Assembly (NCBI GenBank): GCA_963836265.1
Contig: CAWIIO010000006.1
Location: 558,001-622,000 of the forward strand
Origin: CAIWHR01 sp963836265
GTDB taxonomy: Bacteria; Pseudomonadota; Gammaproteobacteria; Burkholderiales; Casimicrobiaceae
Reading direction: 5' to 3'
DNA: 64,000 nucleotides
Shown here: positions 51,899 to 60,786 of the stretch, piece after piece
Layout: each line of letters starts with the position of its first letter
Numbering within the stretch: position 1 is the first letter of the stretch
Made by a program: the position numbers and the translations under genes
The notes under the pieces: model-generated
Seen by the model: only the letters and a program-made list of their open reading frames with translations
Database searches by the model: none
Told to the model about the DNA's origin: nothing

Positions 51899-53422
51899 GT
51901 GCTCACCCGCTCTTCGCTTACGATCAGGCTCCATCCCGACGACGACGTGGTCATCGCCCGCGCACAACTCGTGAGCGGCACCCGGCTGCTTGACGAGAAC
52001 GTCACCGTAGGCGGCCTCGTCCCACCGGGCCACAAGGTCGCCGCGCACGCGATCCGCAAGGGCGAGCCGGTGCGCCGCTACAACCAGATCATCGGTTTCG
52101 CGAGCCGCGACATCGCGGCCGGCGAGCACGTCCATCTCAACAACCTGCAGATGGGGGCGTTCGATCGCGATTACGCCTTCGGGGTCGACGCGAAGCCCAC
52201 GCAATACGCCGATCCGCCGGCCACGTTCATGGGCATCGTCCGTCCCGACGGCCGGGTCGCGACGCGCAATTACATTGGCATCCTGTCGACGGTCAATTGC
52301 TCGGCGACGGTCGCGCGCGGGATCGCCGACCACTTCGGACGCGAGCGGCTCGCCGCGTTCCCGAACGTCGACGGCGTGGTCGCGCTGACGCATGGCAGCG
52401 GGTGCGGGATGGACACCCGGGGCGATGGGATGCAGCTCCTTCGCCGGACACTGGGAGGTTACGCCCGGCACGTCAATTTCGCCGGCGTGCTGGTGGTCGG
52501 CCTGGGATGCGAAGCGAACCAGATCGGCGCGCTGCTTGGCGCCGAGAGGCTGCAAGAGGGGCCGCTCCTGCGCACGTTCAGCATCCAGGACACCGGCGGC
52601 ACGGCGAAGACGATCGCCCGCGGCGTCGCGATGATCGAGGAAATGCTGGCGGACGCGAACGAAGTGACGCGCAAACCGGTCTGCGCATCGCACCTCGTGA
52701 TCGGACTGCAGTGCGGCGGCTCCGACGGCTACTCGGGGATCACGGCGAATCCCGCGCTCGGTGCCGCGGTCGATCTGCTGGTGCGGCACGGCGGCACGGC
52801 GATTCTCTCCGAGACGCCCGAGATCTACGGCGCCGAGCATTTGCTGACGAGGCGCGCGACGTCGCGCGCGGTGGGCGAGAAACTCATCGCCCGAATCCGC
52901 TGGTGGGAAGACTACACCGCGCGCGAAAAAGGCGAGATGAACAACAACCCGTCGCCCGGCAACAAGGCGGGCGGGTTGACCACGATCCTCGAAAAGTCGC
53001 TCGGTGCCGTGGCCAAGGGCGGCACGACGAATCTCGTCGACGTCTACGAGTACGCCGAACCGGTCATGGCGAAGGGCTTCGTCTTCATGGATACGCCGGG
53101 CTACGATCCGGTATCGGCGACGGGGCAGGTCGCGGGCGGCGCGAACATGATTGTGTTCACGACCGGGCGCGGCTCGGCCTACGGCTGTGCGCCGGCACCG
53201 TCGCTGAAACTCTCGACGAACACCCCGCTCTGGGTGAAGCAGGAAGAGGACATCGATCTCAATTGCGGCGAGATCGCGGACGGCACGGCGGGCATCGACG
53301 AGGTTGCGGCGAAATTGTTCGACCTGATGCTGGAAACCGCTTCGGGACAGCGCAGCAAGAGCGAGCGCCACGGATACGGGCAGAGCGAGTTCGTGCCGTG
53401 GCATCTCGGTGCGGTCATGTAG
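51899..53422 (+). CDS. UxaA/altronate-galactarate dehydratase family protein, full length
   Basis: 507 residues: an N-terminal SAF-like domain (SLTIRLHPDDDVVIARAQLVSGTRLLD...VPPGHKVAAHAIRKGEPVRRYNQIIGFASRDIAAGEHVHLNNL) joined to the UxaA catalytic domain (GIVRPDGRVATRNYIGILSTVNCSATVARGIADHF, ALTHGSGCGMD, GLGCEANQI, GLQCGGSDGYSGITANPALG). The Cys residues in NCSA, SGCG and GLGCE are the likely iron ligands. Family members dehydrate altronate, galactarate or related sugar acids. Start GTG 51899, with GAAGGAAAC before it. Part of the gntR-driven operon by position and strand. Confidence 0.87.
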   Translation: MLTRSSLTIRLHPDDDVVIARAQLVSGTRLLDENVTVGGLVPPGHKVAAHAIRKGEPVRRYNQIIGFASRDIAAGEHVHLNNLQMGAFDRDYAFGVDAKPTQYADPPATFMGIVRPDGRVATRNYIGILSTVNCSATVARGIADHFGRERLAAFPNVDGVVALTHGSGCGMDTRGDGMQLLRRTLGGYARHVNFAGVLVVGLGCEANQIGALLGAERLQEGPLLRTFSIQDTGGTAKTIARGVAMIEEMLADANEVTRKPVCASHLVIGLQCGGSDGYSGITANPALGAAVDLLVRHGGTAILSETPEIYGAEHLLTRRATSRAVGEKLIARIRWWEDYTAREKGEMNNNPSPGNKAGGLTTILEKSLGAVAKGGTTNLVDVYEYAEPVMAKGFVFMDTPGYDPVSATGQVAGGANMIVFTTGRGSAYGCAPAPSLKLSTNTPLWVKQEEDIDLNCGEIADGTAGIDEVAAKLFDLMLETASGQRSKSERHGYGQSEFVPWHLGAVM

Positions 53423-53489
53423 GACCGAGGGAGCGGCGGCGCATGCGGATAGGCGGGTGGCGGGGTCTTCGCGGCACGGCGTTCGCCCG

Positions 53490-53518
53490 TTGACACCGCC
53501 CCGGGGCGCCCGTACGCT
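53490..53518 (+). promoter_or_regulatory. sigma-70 promoter candidate for the sugar ABC operon
   Basis: A perfect TTGACA (53490-53495), a 17-base spacer, then TACGCT (53513-53518). The coding start is 63 bases further on, with AGGAGG before it. The best promoter match in the window. Confidence 0.55.
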
Positions 53519-53580
53519 GCGGAAGAGCTTGGGAGTTTGAACCACAACAAGCAGGCGCCACGCAAAAGAGGAGGAGTTCC

Positions 53581-54957
53581 ATGAAGATGATGTCGAAGTT
53601 CGCGGTTGCGGTTCTTGCCGTCTCGGCGCTCGTTGCGGCCGGGCAGACGGCGGCGCAGGAAACGCTCACCGTCTGGTGGGTGAAGGGGTTCTACAAGTCC
53701 GAGGACGACGCGCTGTTCGCGGCGATCAAGAAGTTCGAAACCAAGACCGGGGTCAAGGTCGACCTGTCGCAGTACCCGGTGCAGGACATGATCCCCAAGA
53801 CCGTCGCCGCGCTCGACGCCGGCACGCCGCCCGACGTCGCGTATGCCGACGTCTACGACTTCCAGGTCACCGGCAAGTGGGCGCACGACGGCAAGCTCGA
53901 GGACCTCTCCGACATCCTGTTGCCGATGAAGGACAAGTTCCTCAAGAACACCCTCGAGACGACCTACCTCTACAACGACAAGAGCAAGAAGAAGGCGTAC
54001 TACGCGTTTCCGCTGAAGCAGCAGACGATGCACATCCAGTACTGGATCGACATGCTGGGGGCTGCGGGCTTCAAGGGGTCGGACCTTCCGACCGGGTGGA
54101 AGGCCTACTGGTCGTTCTGGTGCGACAAGGTGCAGCCGGCGTATCGCGAGAAGACCGGGGCGCGCGTCTACGCGACCGGGTTTCCGATGGGGGTGGACTC
54201 GAGCGACTCGTTCTATTCGTTCCTCACCTTCGCCGACGCCTACAACGTCAAGATGGTCGACGACAACGGCAAGCTGCTGGTCGACGATCCGAAAGTGAGG
54301 CAGGGGCTGATCGACGCGATGAAGGACTACACGGAGCCCTATCTCAAGGGCTGCACGCCGCCCTCGTCGACGTCGTGGAAGGACCCGGACAACAACGTCG
54401 CCTTCCACAACAAGACGATCATCATGACGCACAACGCGACGATCTCGATCGTCGCCAAGTGGCTCGACGATGCGAACAACGCGACGCTCACCGCCGAGCA
54501 GCGCGCACAGGCCAAGAAGAACTACGAGGAGCTGATCGCCACCGCCGGCTTCCCGAACAAACCCGACGGCTCGAAGATGGTCTACCGCGCCGCGGTCAAG
54601 ACCGGCGTGATCTTCGAGGGCGCCAAGAACAAGAAGCGGGCGAAGGAGTTTGTCGCGTTCCTGTTGCAGGACGAAAATCTGCAGCCGTACGTCGAAGGCT
54701 CGCTCGGCCGCTGGTTTCCGGTGACCAAGTCGGGCGCCGCCAGCTCGTTCTGGCAGACGGACCCGCACCGAAAAGACGTATACGACCAATTCGCTGCCGG
54801 AACGGTCACGTTCGAATTCACGAAGAACTACAAGTTCACGATCCTCAACAACGAAAATGTCTGGGCGAAGGCGATGAACCGGGTCGTCACCGACAAGGTT
54901 CCCGTCGACAAGGCGGTCGACGAGATGATCGTGCGCATCAAGCAGGTGGCGGGCTGA
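53581..54957 (+). CDS. Sugar ABC transporter substrate-binding protein (family 1)
   Basis: 458 residues: a signal peptide (SKFAVAVLAVSALVAAGQTAAQE, about 5-26) and a family-1 binding protein (LTVWWVKGFYKSEDDALFAAIKKFETKTGVKVDLSQYP, then DVAYADVYDFQVTGKWAHDGKLEDLSD, and a late WFPVTKSGAASSFW). Periplasmic. ATG 53581 is preceded by AGAGGAGGAG. First gene of the import operon with two permeases and an ATPase. A hairpin in the following 92-bp gap could give it higher mRNA levels than the permeases, which is common for such systems. The ligand is probably a sugar or polyol. Confidence 0.92.
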   Translation: MKMMSKFAVAVLAVSALVAAGQTAAQETLTVWWVKGFYKSEDDALFAAIKKFETKTGVKVDLSQYPVQDMIPKTVAALDAGTPPDVAYADVYDFQVTGKWAHDGKLEDLSDILLPMKDKFLKNTLETTYLYNDKSKKKAYYAFPLKQQTMHIQYWIDMLGAAGFKGSDLPTGWKAYWSFWCDKVQPAYREKTGARVYATGFPMGVDSSDSFYSFLTFADAYNVKMVDDNGKLLVDDPKVRQGLIDAMKDYTEPYLKGCTPPSSTSWKDPDNNVAFHNKTIIMTHNATISIVAKWLDDANNATLTAEQRAQAKKNYEELIATAGFPNKPDGSKMVYRAAVKTGVIFEGAKNKKRAKEFVAFLLQDENLQPYVEGSLGRWFPVTKSGAASSFWQTDPHRKDVYDQFAAGTVTFEFTKNYKFTILNNENVWAKAMNRVVTDKVPVDKAVDEMIVRIKQVAG

Positions 54958-54965
54958 CGGAAATC

Positions 54966-55001
54966 GGCTCGCCACAACGACGGCGTAGCGCCGGCGAGGG
55001 G
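54966..55001 (+). other. hairpin after the binding-protein gene
   Basis: CTCGCC (54967-54972) can pair with GGCGAG (54992-54997), with an inner GGCG/CGCC arm. It sits just after the binding-protein stop and may stabilise its mRNA or attenuate downstream transcription. Short stem, so only a candidate. Confidence 0.3.
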
Positions 55002-55049
55002 GTGCGGCCCGTTCGCGTCGGCGCAACGCGTTGAGCGGAGGAGCAGACG

Positions 55050-55925
55050 ATGGCGACTGTCGCCCTTCCCGAGGTGAACGGGGCACCGTCCGGTCCCGCA
55101 CGAAAGGGGCTGACCCCATGGCAGAAGTGGGGGATGATCCTCATCGCGCCGTACGTGCTCGTCTTCCTGGTGTTCGTGCTCTACCCGGTGGGCTACGGCC
55201 TGTGGATCGCGCGTCATCCGGCGAGCTACACGAAGCTGTTTGCCGATCCGATCTTCGCGCGCTCGGTCTTCAACACGATCGCGTTCGTGGTCGTCGGCGT
55301 CAACGTCAAGATGATCGTCGCACTCGTGCTGTCGGGATTCTTCATCCAGGCGCGGACGTGGATCAAATGGCTCTCGCTGCTGTTCATCCTGCCGTGGGCG
55401 GTGCCGTCGATCCCGACGATCCTGTCGGTCCGCTTCATGCTGAATCCCGAGTGGGGGCTCATCAACTCGCTGATCTTCCGCTTCACCGGTGCGGACGGCC
55501 CCAATTGGCTCAACGATCCGACGCTTGCGCTGTCGATGGCGATGGTGATGCATATCTGGAAGTCGCTACCGTTCTGGACGCTCATCCTGATCGCAGGTCG
55601 GCTCGCGATCCCCGCGGAGCACTACGAAGCCGCGTCGGTCGACGGCGCGACTCACTGGCAGAAGTTCCGCTTCATCACCTGGCCGTCGATGCGCACGCTC
55701 TACCTCACGTGCACGATCCTGTCGATGATCTGGACGATGGGCGACTTCAACAGCGTCTACCTGCTGACCGGCGGCGGCCCGGCCGACCTCACCCACGTGC
55801 TCGCCACGCTGGGCATCCGCTATTTGCGCCTCGATCAGGTCAATCTGTCGATGGCGGCGATCATCGTGGCGCTGCCGGCGATCCTGCCGCTCATCTACTT
55901 CATGATGAAGCGGTTGTCGAAATGA
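55050..55925 (+). CDS. Sugar ABC transporter permease 1 (MalF/UgpA type)
   Basis: 291-residue inner-membrane permease with six hydrophobic helices (WGMILIAPYVLVFLVFVLYPVGYGLWIA at the start, LSLLFILPWAVPSIPTILSVRFML...). The cytoplasmic EAA loop reads EHYEAASVDGATHWQKFRFITWPSMR, which docks on the ATPase. ATG 55050 has GAGGAGCAGACG upstream. Follows the binding protein; the second permease is 76 bp downstream. Confidence 0.92.
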   Translation: MATVALPEVNGAPSGPARKGLTPWQKWGMILIAPYVLVFLVFVLYPVGYGLWIARHPASYTKLFADPIFARSVFNTIAFVVVGVNVKMIVALVLSGFFIQARTWIKWLSLLFILPWAVPSIPTILSVRFMLNPEWGLINSLIFRFTGADGPNWLNDPTLALSMAMVMHIWKSLPFWTLILIAGRLAIPAEHYEAASVDGATHWQKFRFITWPSMRTLYLTCTILSMIWTMGDFNSVYLLTGGGPADLTHVLATLGIRYLRLDQVNLSMAAIIVALPAILPLIYFMMKRLSK

Positions 55926-55990
55926 GCCCCCAAGCTCACTGCGTTCGCCTCCCCCCGAGGGGGATGCGGGCCTCCCTTGAGGCGGCTCGG
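55926..55990. repeat. palindromic intergenic repeat between the permease genes
   Basis: CCCCCGAGGGGG at the centre, preceded by CCCAAGCTCACTGCGTTCGC and followed by GGCGGCTCGGCGGG. This wording recurs between genes in many Burkholderiales genomes, from memory. It interrupts what would otherwise be a tight permease-permease junction. Confidence 0.45.
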
Positions 55991-56001
55991 CGGGAGGCCC
56001 G

Positions 56002-56844
56002 ATGAAGCTGCGGACTGTCACGACCGAGGCGAAGCTGCTGCTGATCGGCATCCCCGTGCTGATCTGGACGATGCTGCCGATCTACCACCTGATCCTGTTT
56101 GCGATCTCGCCGAGGGACAAGGCGATGAGCGGCAAGCTGTGGCCGGACAGCCCCACGCTCCACAATTTCAAGGTCGTTTTTTTCGAGCAGCATTACTACC
56201 TCAACCACTTCTGGCTGCAGATGTGGAATTCGCTGATCATCGCGGTCGCGGTGGGTTTCCTCACGCTGCTCGTCGCCACCGGGGCCGCGTTCGCGATCAG
56301 CCGCCTCAAGGTTCGCGGCGGCCGCACGGTCATGAATGCCGCGCTGTGCACGTATTTCATCCCGGCCGCTTTCCTCGCGGTGCCGATGTACAAGACGATG
56401 GGCGTGTACGGGCTCCTCAACAGCCAGTGGTCGCTGATCCTGGCGATGACGACGATCGCCGCGCCGTACTCGATCTGGGTGCTGAAGCAGGCGTCCGACA
56501 AGCTGCCCTATGAGCTCGACGAGGCGGCGAAGATGGACGGTGCGTCGCCGTTGCAGCTGTTTCGGCTCGTCTACCTGCCGCTGATGACGCCGTCGCTGGT
56601 GGCGATCGGCACGTACGCGCTGCTGCTCGCGTGGAACGAATACCTCTACGCTTTCCTCCTGCTGTCGAAGGACACTCAGATCACGCTCGGCGTCGCGCTC
56701 GGCAACTTCCTCGCCGCGGACGACTCGCCGTGGGAGCTGCTGATGACCACGGGGCTCGTCTATGCACTGCCGCCGGCTGCCATCTACTACGCCTTCAAGC
56801 GTTACATGGTCGGCGGTCTCACGGCGGGCGCGGTGAAGAGTTGA
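56002..56844 (+). CDS. Sugar ABC transporter permease 2 (MalG/UgpE type)
   Basis: 280 residues with six hydrophobic helices (LLLIGIPVLIWTMLPIYHLILFAISP, FLTLLVATGAAFAISRL, YFIPAAFLAVPMYKTMG). The EAA loop is YELDEAAKMDGASPLQLFRLVYLPLM. Forms the membrane channel with permease 1. ATG 56002 with GGGAGGCC in front, the latter supplied by the end of the preceding repeat. The ATPase gene begins 26 bp after its stop. Confidence 0.92.
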   Translation: MKLRTVTTEAKLLLIGIPVLIWTMLPIYHLILFAISPRDKAMSGKLWPDSPTLHNFKVVFFEQHYYLNHFWLQMWNSLIIAVAVGFLTLLVATGAAFAISRLKVRGGRTVMNAALCTYFIPAAFLAVPMYKTMGVYGLLNSQWSLILAMTTIAAPYSIWVLKQASDKLPYELDEAAKMDGASPLQLFRLVYLPLMTPSLVAIGTYALLLAWNEYLYAFLLLSKDTQITLGVALGNFLAADDSPWELLMTTGLVYALPPAAIYYAFKRYMVGGLTAGAVKS

Positions 56845-56870
56845 GCCGTAATTCTGTGCGGGGTTGAAGT

Positions 56871-57950
56871 ATGGCAACCGTTTCCTTCCAGAACGTCGAG
56901 AAGTCCTTCGGCAACACGAAGGTGATCCACGGCATCGGCTTCGATATCCACGACGGCGAGTTCGTCGTGCTGGTCGGCCCGTCGGGCTGTGGGAAGTCGA
57001 CGCTGCTGCGGATGCTGGCCGGCCTCGAGGAGATCACCCGCGGCACGATCGCGATCGACGCCAAGGTCGTCAACGATGTCGAATCGAAGGACCGCGACAT
57101 CGCGATGGTGTTCCAGAGCTACGCGCTCTATCCGCACATGACGGTCGCCGCTAACATGGCGTTCAGTCTCAAGCTGCGCAAGGCCGACGCCAAGGTGATC
57201 GAAGAGCGCGTCGCGAACGCATCGCGGATCCTCAATCTCGATCCCTACCTTGCGCGTTTTCCGCGCGAGCTTTCGGGCGGGCAGCGGCAGCGCGTCGCGA
57301 TGGGTCGCGCCATCGTCCGCGATCCGAAGGTATTCCTGTTCGACGAACCGCTTTCGAACCTCGACGCGAAGCTGCGGGTGGCGATGCGGGCCGAGATCAA
57401 GGCCCTGCACCAGAGGCTCAAGACGACGACGGTCTACGTCACGCACGACCAGGTCGAAGCGATGACCATGGCCGACCGCATCGTCGTCATGCACGATGGC
57501 CGCATCGAGCAGATCGGTACGCCGCTCGAGCTCTACGACCATCCCGACAACCTTTTCGTTGCGCAATTCATCGGCTCGCCGGCGATGAACGTGCTGAACG
57601 GCAAGCTCGGTCGTGCCGGCGGGGCCGTGTACGTCGAGGCAGCGGGCGGTCTGCGGTGGCCGCTGCGGGCCGTGCCCGCGGCGGAGGGGCAGGCGGTGGC
57701 CTACGGGATACGGCCGGGCGACCTCGCGCTCGCTGGCGCGGGCGCCGACGGAGCGGTGCCGGCGGAAATCGTCGTCGTCGAGCCAACCGGCGCCGAAACC
57801 GAGCTCCTGATCCAGGCAGGTGACACGCAGCTCACGCTCGTCACGCATGGCCGACCCGACGTGAACCCCGGCGATCGGGTCGGGCTCGCCATCGATCCCG
57901 CAAAGGTGCACGTATTCGACCAGGCGTCGGGCGCGCGTCTCGCCGCATGA
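56871..57950 (+). CDS. Sugar ABC transporter ATP-binding protein (MalK/UgpC type)
   Basis: 359 residues. ATPase domain: Walker A GPSGCGKST (about 38-46), Q-loop VFQSYALYPHMTV, signature LSGGQRQRVAMGRAIVRDP, Walker B VFLFDEPLSNLD, H-loop VYVTHDQVEAMTMADR. The C-terminal TOBE/OB domain (about 240-359, YGIRPGDLALAG...) is the MalK-type regulatory part. It energises the two permeases. Its stop overlaps the start of the dehydratase gene (ATGA, 57947-57950), tying import to the first catabolic step. Confidence 0.94.
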   Translation: MATVSFQNVEKSFGNTKVIHGIGFDIHDGEFVVLVGPSGCGKSTLLRMLAGLEEITRGTIAIDAKVVNDVESKDRDIAMVFQSYALYPHMTVAANMAFSLKLRKADAKVIEERVANASRILNLDPYLARFPRELSGGQRQRVAMGRAIVRDPKVFLFDEPLSNLDAKLRVAMRAEIKALHQRLKTTTVYVTHDQVEAMTMADRIVVMHDGRIEQIGTPLELYDHPDNLFVAQFIGSPAMNVLNGKLGRAGGAVYVEAAGGLRWPLRAVPAAEGQAVAYGIRPGDLALAGAGADGAVPAEIVVVEPTGAETELLIQAGDTQLTLVTHGRPDVNPGDRVGLAIDPAKVHVFDQASGARLAA

Positions 57951-59683
57951 GCAAGAAGACCTCCAGAGCAAAGCGCGAGCTTCGTTCGCGCATTTGGTTC
58001 GGCAGCCACGATCGCGATGCGCTCGTCCACCGGTCGTGGATGAAAAACCAGGGCATCCCGCACGATCAGTTCGACGGCCGCCCGGTGATTGGCATCTGCA
58101 ACACGTGGTCGCAGGCGACGCCCTGCAACGCGCACTTTCGCGAGCTGGCGCAGCACGTCCGCGACGGTGTTCTGGACGCCGGCGGCTTCCCGATCGAGTT
58201 TCCGGTGATGAGCCTGGGCGAAACGCTGATGCGCCCGACGACGATGCTCTACCGGAACCAGGCGGCGATGGATGTCGAGGAATCGATCCGCGCCAATCCC
58301 TTCGACGGCGTGGTGCTCCTGATGGGCTGCGACAAGACCACACCGTCGCTGCTCATGGGTGCGGCGTCGTGCGACCTGCCGACGATCGGCCTCTCCGGCG
58401 GGCCGATGCTGAACGGCAAGTTCCGCGGCGAGGACATCGGCTCCGGCACGCACGTGTGGAAGTTCACCGAGATGCTGAAGACCGGCGAGATGAAGTTCGC
58501 CGACGTCGTAGAAGCCGAGTCGTGCATGTCGCGCTCGGCCGGTCACTGCATGACGATGGGCACCGCGTCGACGATGGCGTCGATGGTCGAGGCGCTCGGG
58601 ATGGGCCTCCCCACCAATGCGGCAATTCCCGCGGTCGACTCTCGCCGTCGGGTGCTGGCGAGGATGGCGGGCCGGCGCATCGTGGAGATGGTTCACGAGG
58701 ACCTGCGGATGTCGAAGATCCTCACCCGCGACGCGTTCGAGAACGCGATCATGGTCAACGGCGCGATCGGGGGCTCGACCAACGCGGTCGTCCATCTGTT
58801 GGCGATCGCTGGCCGCATCGGCGTCACGCTCACGCTCGACGACTGGGATCGCCTTGGCCGCGCGATGCCCTGCCTCGTGAACCTGATGCCGTCGGGCAAG
58901 TACCTGATGGAGGATTTCTATTACGCCGGCGGGCTGCGCGTGGTGATCAAGGAGATCGGCAAGTTCCTGCACAAGAAGACGCTGACCGTCAACGGCCGCA
59001 CGCTCTGGCAGAACAGCAAGGACGCGATCAACTACAACGCCGACGTGATCACGCCGCTCGCCAGGCCGTTCAAGCCGCAGGGCGGCATCGCGGTACTGCG
59101 CGGCAATCTCGCGCCCCAGGGTGCGGTGCTCAAGCCTTCGGCCGCGACGCCGAAGCTGATGCGTCACAAGGGCCGCGCCGTCGTGTTCGACGACATCGAC
59201 GATCTGCACAGGCGCATCGACGACCCCAAGCTCGATGTCGACGCGTCGTGCGTGCTGGTCCTCAAGAACTGCGGACCGAAAGGCTATCCGGGATTCCCCG
59301 AGGTCGGCAATTTCGCGCTGCCGGCGAAGCTCCTGAAAAAGGGCGTCACCGACATGGTCCGGATTTCTGACGCGCGCATGTCGGGCACCGCGTACGGCAC
59401 CGTCGTGCTGCACACCGCACCCGAGGCCGCCGCCGGCGGGCCGCTGGCGCTCGTGCAGAACGGCGACCTGATCGAGCTCGACGTCGCGAAGCGCAAGCTC
59501 CATCTCCACGTAAGCGACGTCGAGCTCGCCAACCGCCGCGCGAAATGGACGCCGCTGTCGCCGCACGCCGATCGCGGATGGGTGAAGCTCTACTGCGACA
59601 CCGTGTTGCAGGCAGACCGTGGCGCGGACCTCGATTTCCTGGTCGGCAAATCGGGGGCGAAGGTGGGCAGGCCGAGCCACTGA
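57947..59683 (+). CDS. Pentonate dehydratase of the IlvD/EDD family (L-arabinonate dehydratase-like)
   Basis: 578 residues. Three cysteines sit exactly where the arabinonate/xylonate dehydratase group holds its [2Fe-2S] cluster: Cys60 (NTWSQATPCNAHF), Cys128 (LMGCDKTTPS) and Cys201 (SRSAGHCMTMG). Known Rhizobium ArDHT positions are 59, 127 and 200. WMKNQGIPHDQFDGRPVIGI and SDARMSGTAYGTVVLHTAPEAA are also subfamily blocks, not those of true IlvD. It would convert a pentonate to the 2-keto-3-deoxy acid used by the XylX-like enzyme at 45.4 kb. Translation is coupled to the ABC ATPase. Which pentonate is unknown. Confidence 0.88.
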   Translation: MSKKTSRAKRELRSRIWFGSHDRDALVHRSWMKNQGIPHDQFDGRPVIGICNTWSQATPCNAHFRELAQHVRDGVLDAGGFPIEFPVMSLGETLMRPTTMLYRNQAAMDVEESIRANPFDGVVLLMGCDKTTPSLLMGAASCDLPTIGLSGGPMLNGKFRGEDIGSGTHVWKFTEMLKTGEMKFADVVEAESCMSRSAGHCMTMGTASTMASMVEALGMGLPTNAAIPAVDSRRRVLARMAGRRIVEMVHEDLRMSKILTRDAFENAIMVNGAIGGSTNAVVHLLAIAGRIGVTLTLDDWDRLGRAMPCLVNLMPSGKYLMEDFYYAGGLRVVIKEIGKFLHKKTLTVNGRTLWQNSKDAINYNADVITPLARPFKPQGGIAVLRGNLAPQGAVLKPSAATPKLMRHKGRAVVFDDIDDLHRRIDDPKLDVDASCVLVLKNCGPKGYPGFPEVGNFALPAKLLKKGVTDMVRISDARMSGTAYGTVVLHTAPEAAAGGPLALVQNGDLIELDVAKRKLHLHVSDVELANRRAKWTPLSPHADRGWVKLYCDTVLQADRGADLDFLVGKSGAKVGRPSH

Positions 59684-59760
59684 CGCGCCCCGAGAGGGTG
59701 CGCGAGGCGACAGGTGTGAACGCGCAGCGCACTCGACTGACGAAGTGGGGAGGAACGACA

Positions 59761-60171
59761 ATGAATTTCGCCGTCTCCGCGTCCGTCATGGCCGTGATGT
59801 CGCTGCTGCTCGGATTCGTCGTGCACGGACGGTTGCTCTCGCCGGACTATGCGAAGCTCGCCAGCCTGTTCCGCCCACCGGCGCAGGCACAGGGCTACTT
59901 CGGATTCATGGTTCTCGCCCACGTGCTGATCGGGATCGGCTTCACCTGGATCTACCGTGCCGGACGCGAGGCCAAGCCGGTCCTTGCCCAGGGAGTGCGT
60001 TTCGGCCTCGCCGTCGCCGTTCTGTCGGTGATCCCCACTTACCTGATCTATTACGCCGTGCAGCCGATGCCCGGAGACGTCGTGGTGAAGCAGATCGCGC
60101 TCGATACGATCACCGTCGTGCTGATGGGCATCGTCTGCGCGTGGATCAACCGGGGGCCCGCGACCGCATAG
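59761..60171 (+). CDS. four-helix membrane protein of unknown function
   Basis: 136 residues with four hydrophobic helices (VSASVMAVMSLLLGFVVHGRLL, YFGFMVLAHVLIGIGFTWIYR, FGLAVAVLSVIPTYLIYYAVQ, IALDTITVVLMGIVCAWIN). No domain I can name with certainty; it resembles DUF1761-like small membrane proteins. ATG 59761 has GGGGAGGAACGACA directly before it, a strong ribosome-binding site. The next gene encodes a cytochrome c and may be co-transcribed. Confidence 0.65.
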   Translation: MNFAVSASVMAVMSLLLGFVVHGRLLSPDYAKLASLFRPPAQAQGYFGFMVLAHVLIGIGFTWIYRAGREAKPVLAQGVRFGLAVAVLSVIPTYLIYYAVQPMPGDVVVKQIALDTITVVLMGIVCAWINRGPATA

Positions 60172-60207
60172 TTCGGGCGCATGGGCCGCCAACCCGAGGG
60201 ACGCCGG

Positions 60208-60579
60208 ATGGCGACGATTCAGGTGCTCCTTCTCGTCATCGCCGGCGCGGGTGCCCAGGCGCTTTCGCAGGTGACGACGCCCGCGACTCCGATGGCGCCT
60301 CCGCCGGGCATGTCGCAGGGGGAGCTGCTGTACACCACCCATTGCGTCGCCTGTCACACGACGGAGGTTCACTGGCGGGCCAAGAAGCTCGCCAAGGATT
60401 GGCGCACGCTGATCGCGCAGGTGAGGCGATGGCAGACGAACAACAATCTGCACTGGGGCGAGGAAGAGGTTGTGGCGGTCGCGCATTATCTCAACGGCAC
60501 CTTCTATCACTTCCAGGAACCGGAGGAGAAGAAGATCGGCGATGCCGCCGCCGACAGACGCGTCGCGCGCAAGGATTGA
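60208..60579 (+). CDS. monohaem c-type cytochrome
   Basis: About 123 residues: a short signal peptide (IQVLLLVIAGAGAQALSQ) and one haem-attachment site CVACH in ELLYTTHCVACHTTEVHWR. A later WGEEEVVAVAHYLNGTFYHF helix is typical of small class I cytochromes. Exported electron carrier, partner unknown. ATG 60208 is preferred since the signal peptide starts there; an in-frame ATG at 60181 is also possible. Confidence 0.78.
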   Translation: MATIQVLLLVIAGAGAQALSQVTTPATPMAPPPGMSQGELLYTTHCVACHTTEVHWRAKKLAKDWRTLIAQVRRWQTNNNLHWGEEEVVAVAHYLNGTFYHFQEPEEKKIGDAAADRRVARKD

Positions 60580-60786
60580 GAGGGCAAGCGGCCGGAAGGA
60601 AGATACAGTCGCCGTGACACCTACGCGCCCCGACACCTGGCACGAGGGCGTATTCGCGACGTCGGGAACGCAGCGCTTTTTCGACAAGCAGGGCGCCGTG
60701 CACGCGCGCGGCGGTCGATTTCGCGCGCGAGTTCGGCGCTGCTTGCTGGAGGCTCCGATCGAATGGCGCTGGCCGCGCGCGAGCAG

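Noticed and set aside
60580..60786. Short plus-strand frame after the cytochrome c gene (TPTRPDTWHEGVFATSG...)
   Set aside because: No ribosome-binding site or family. It runs into the antisense of the methyltransferase gene, so coding status is unsupported. The rest of the gap shows nothing else.
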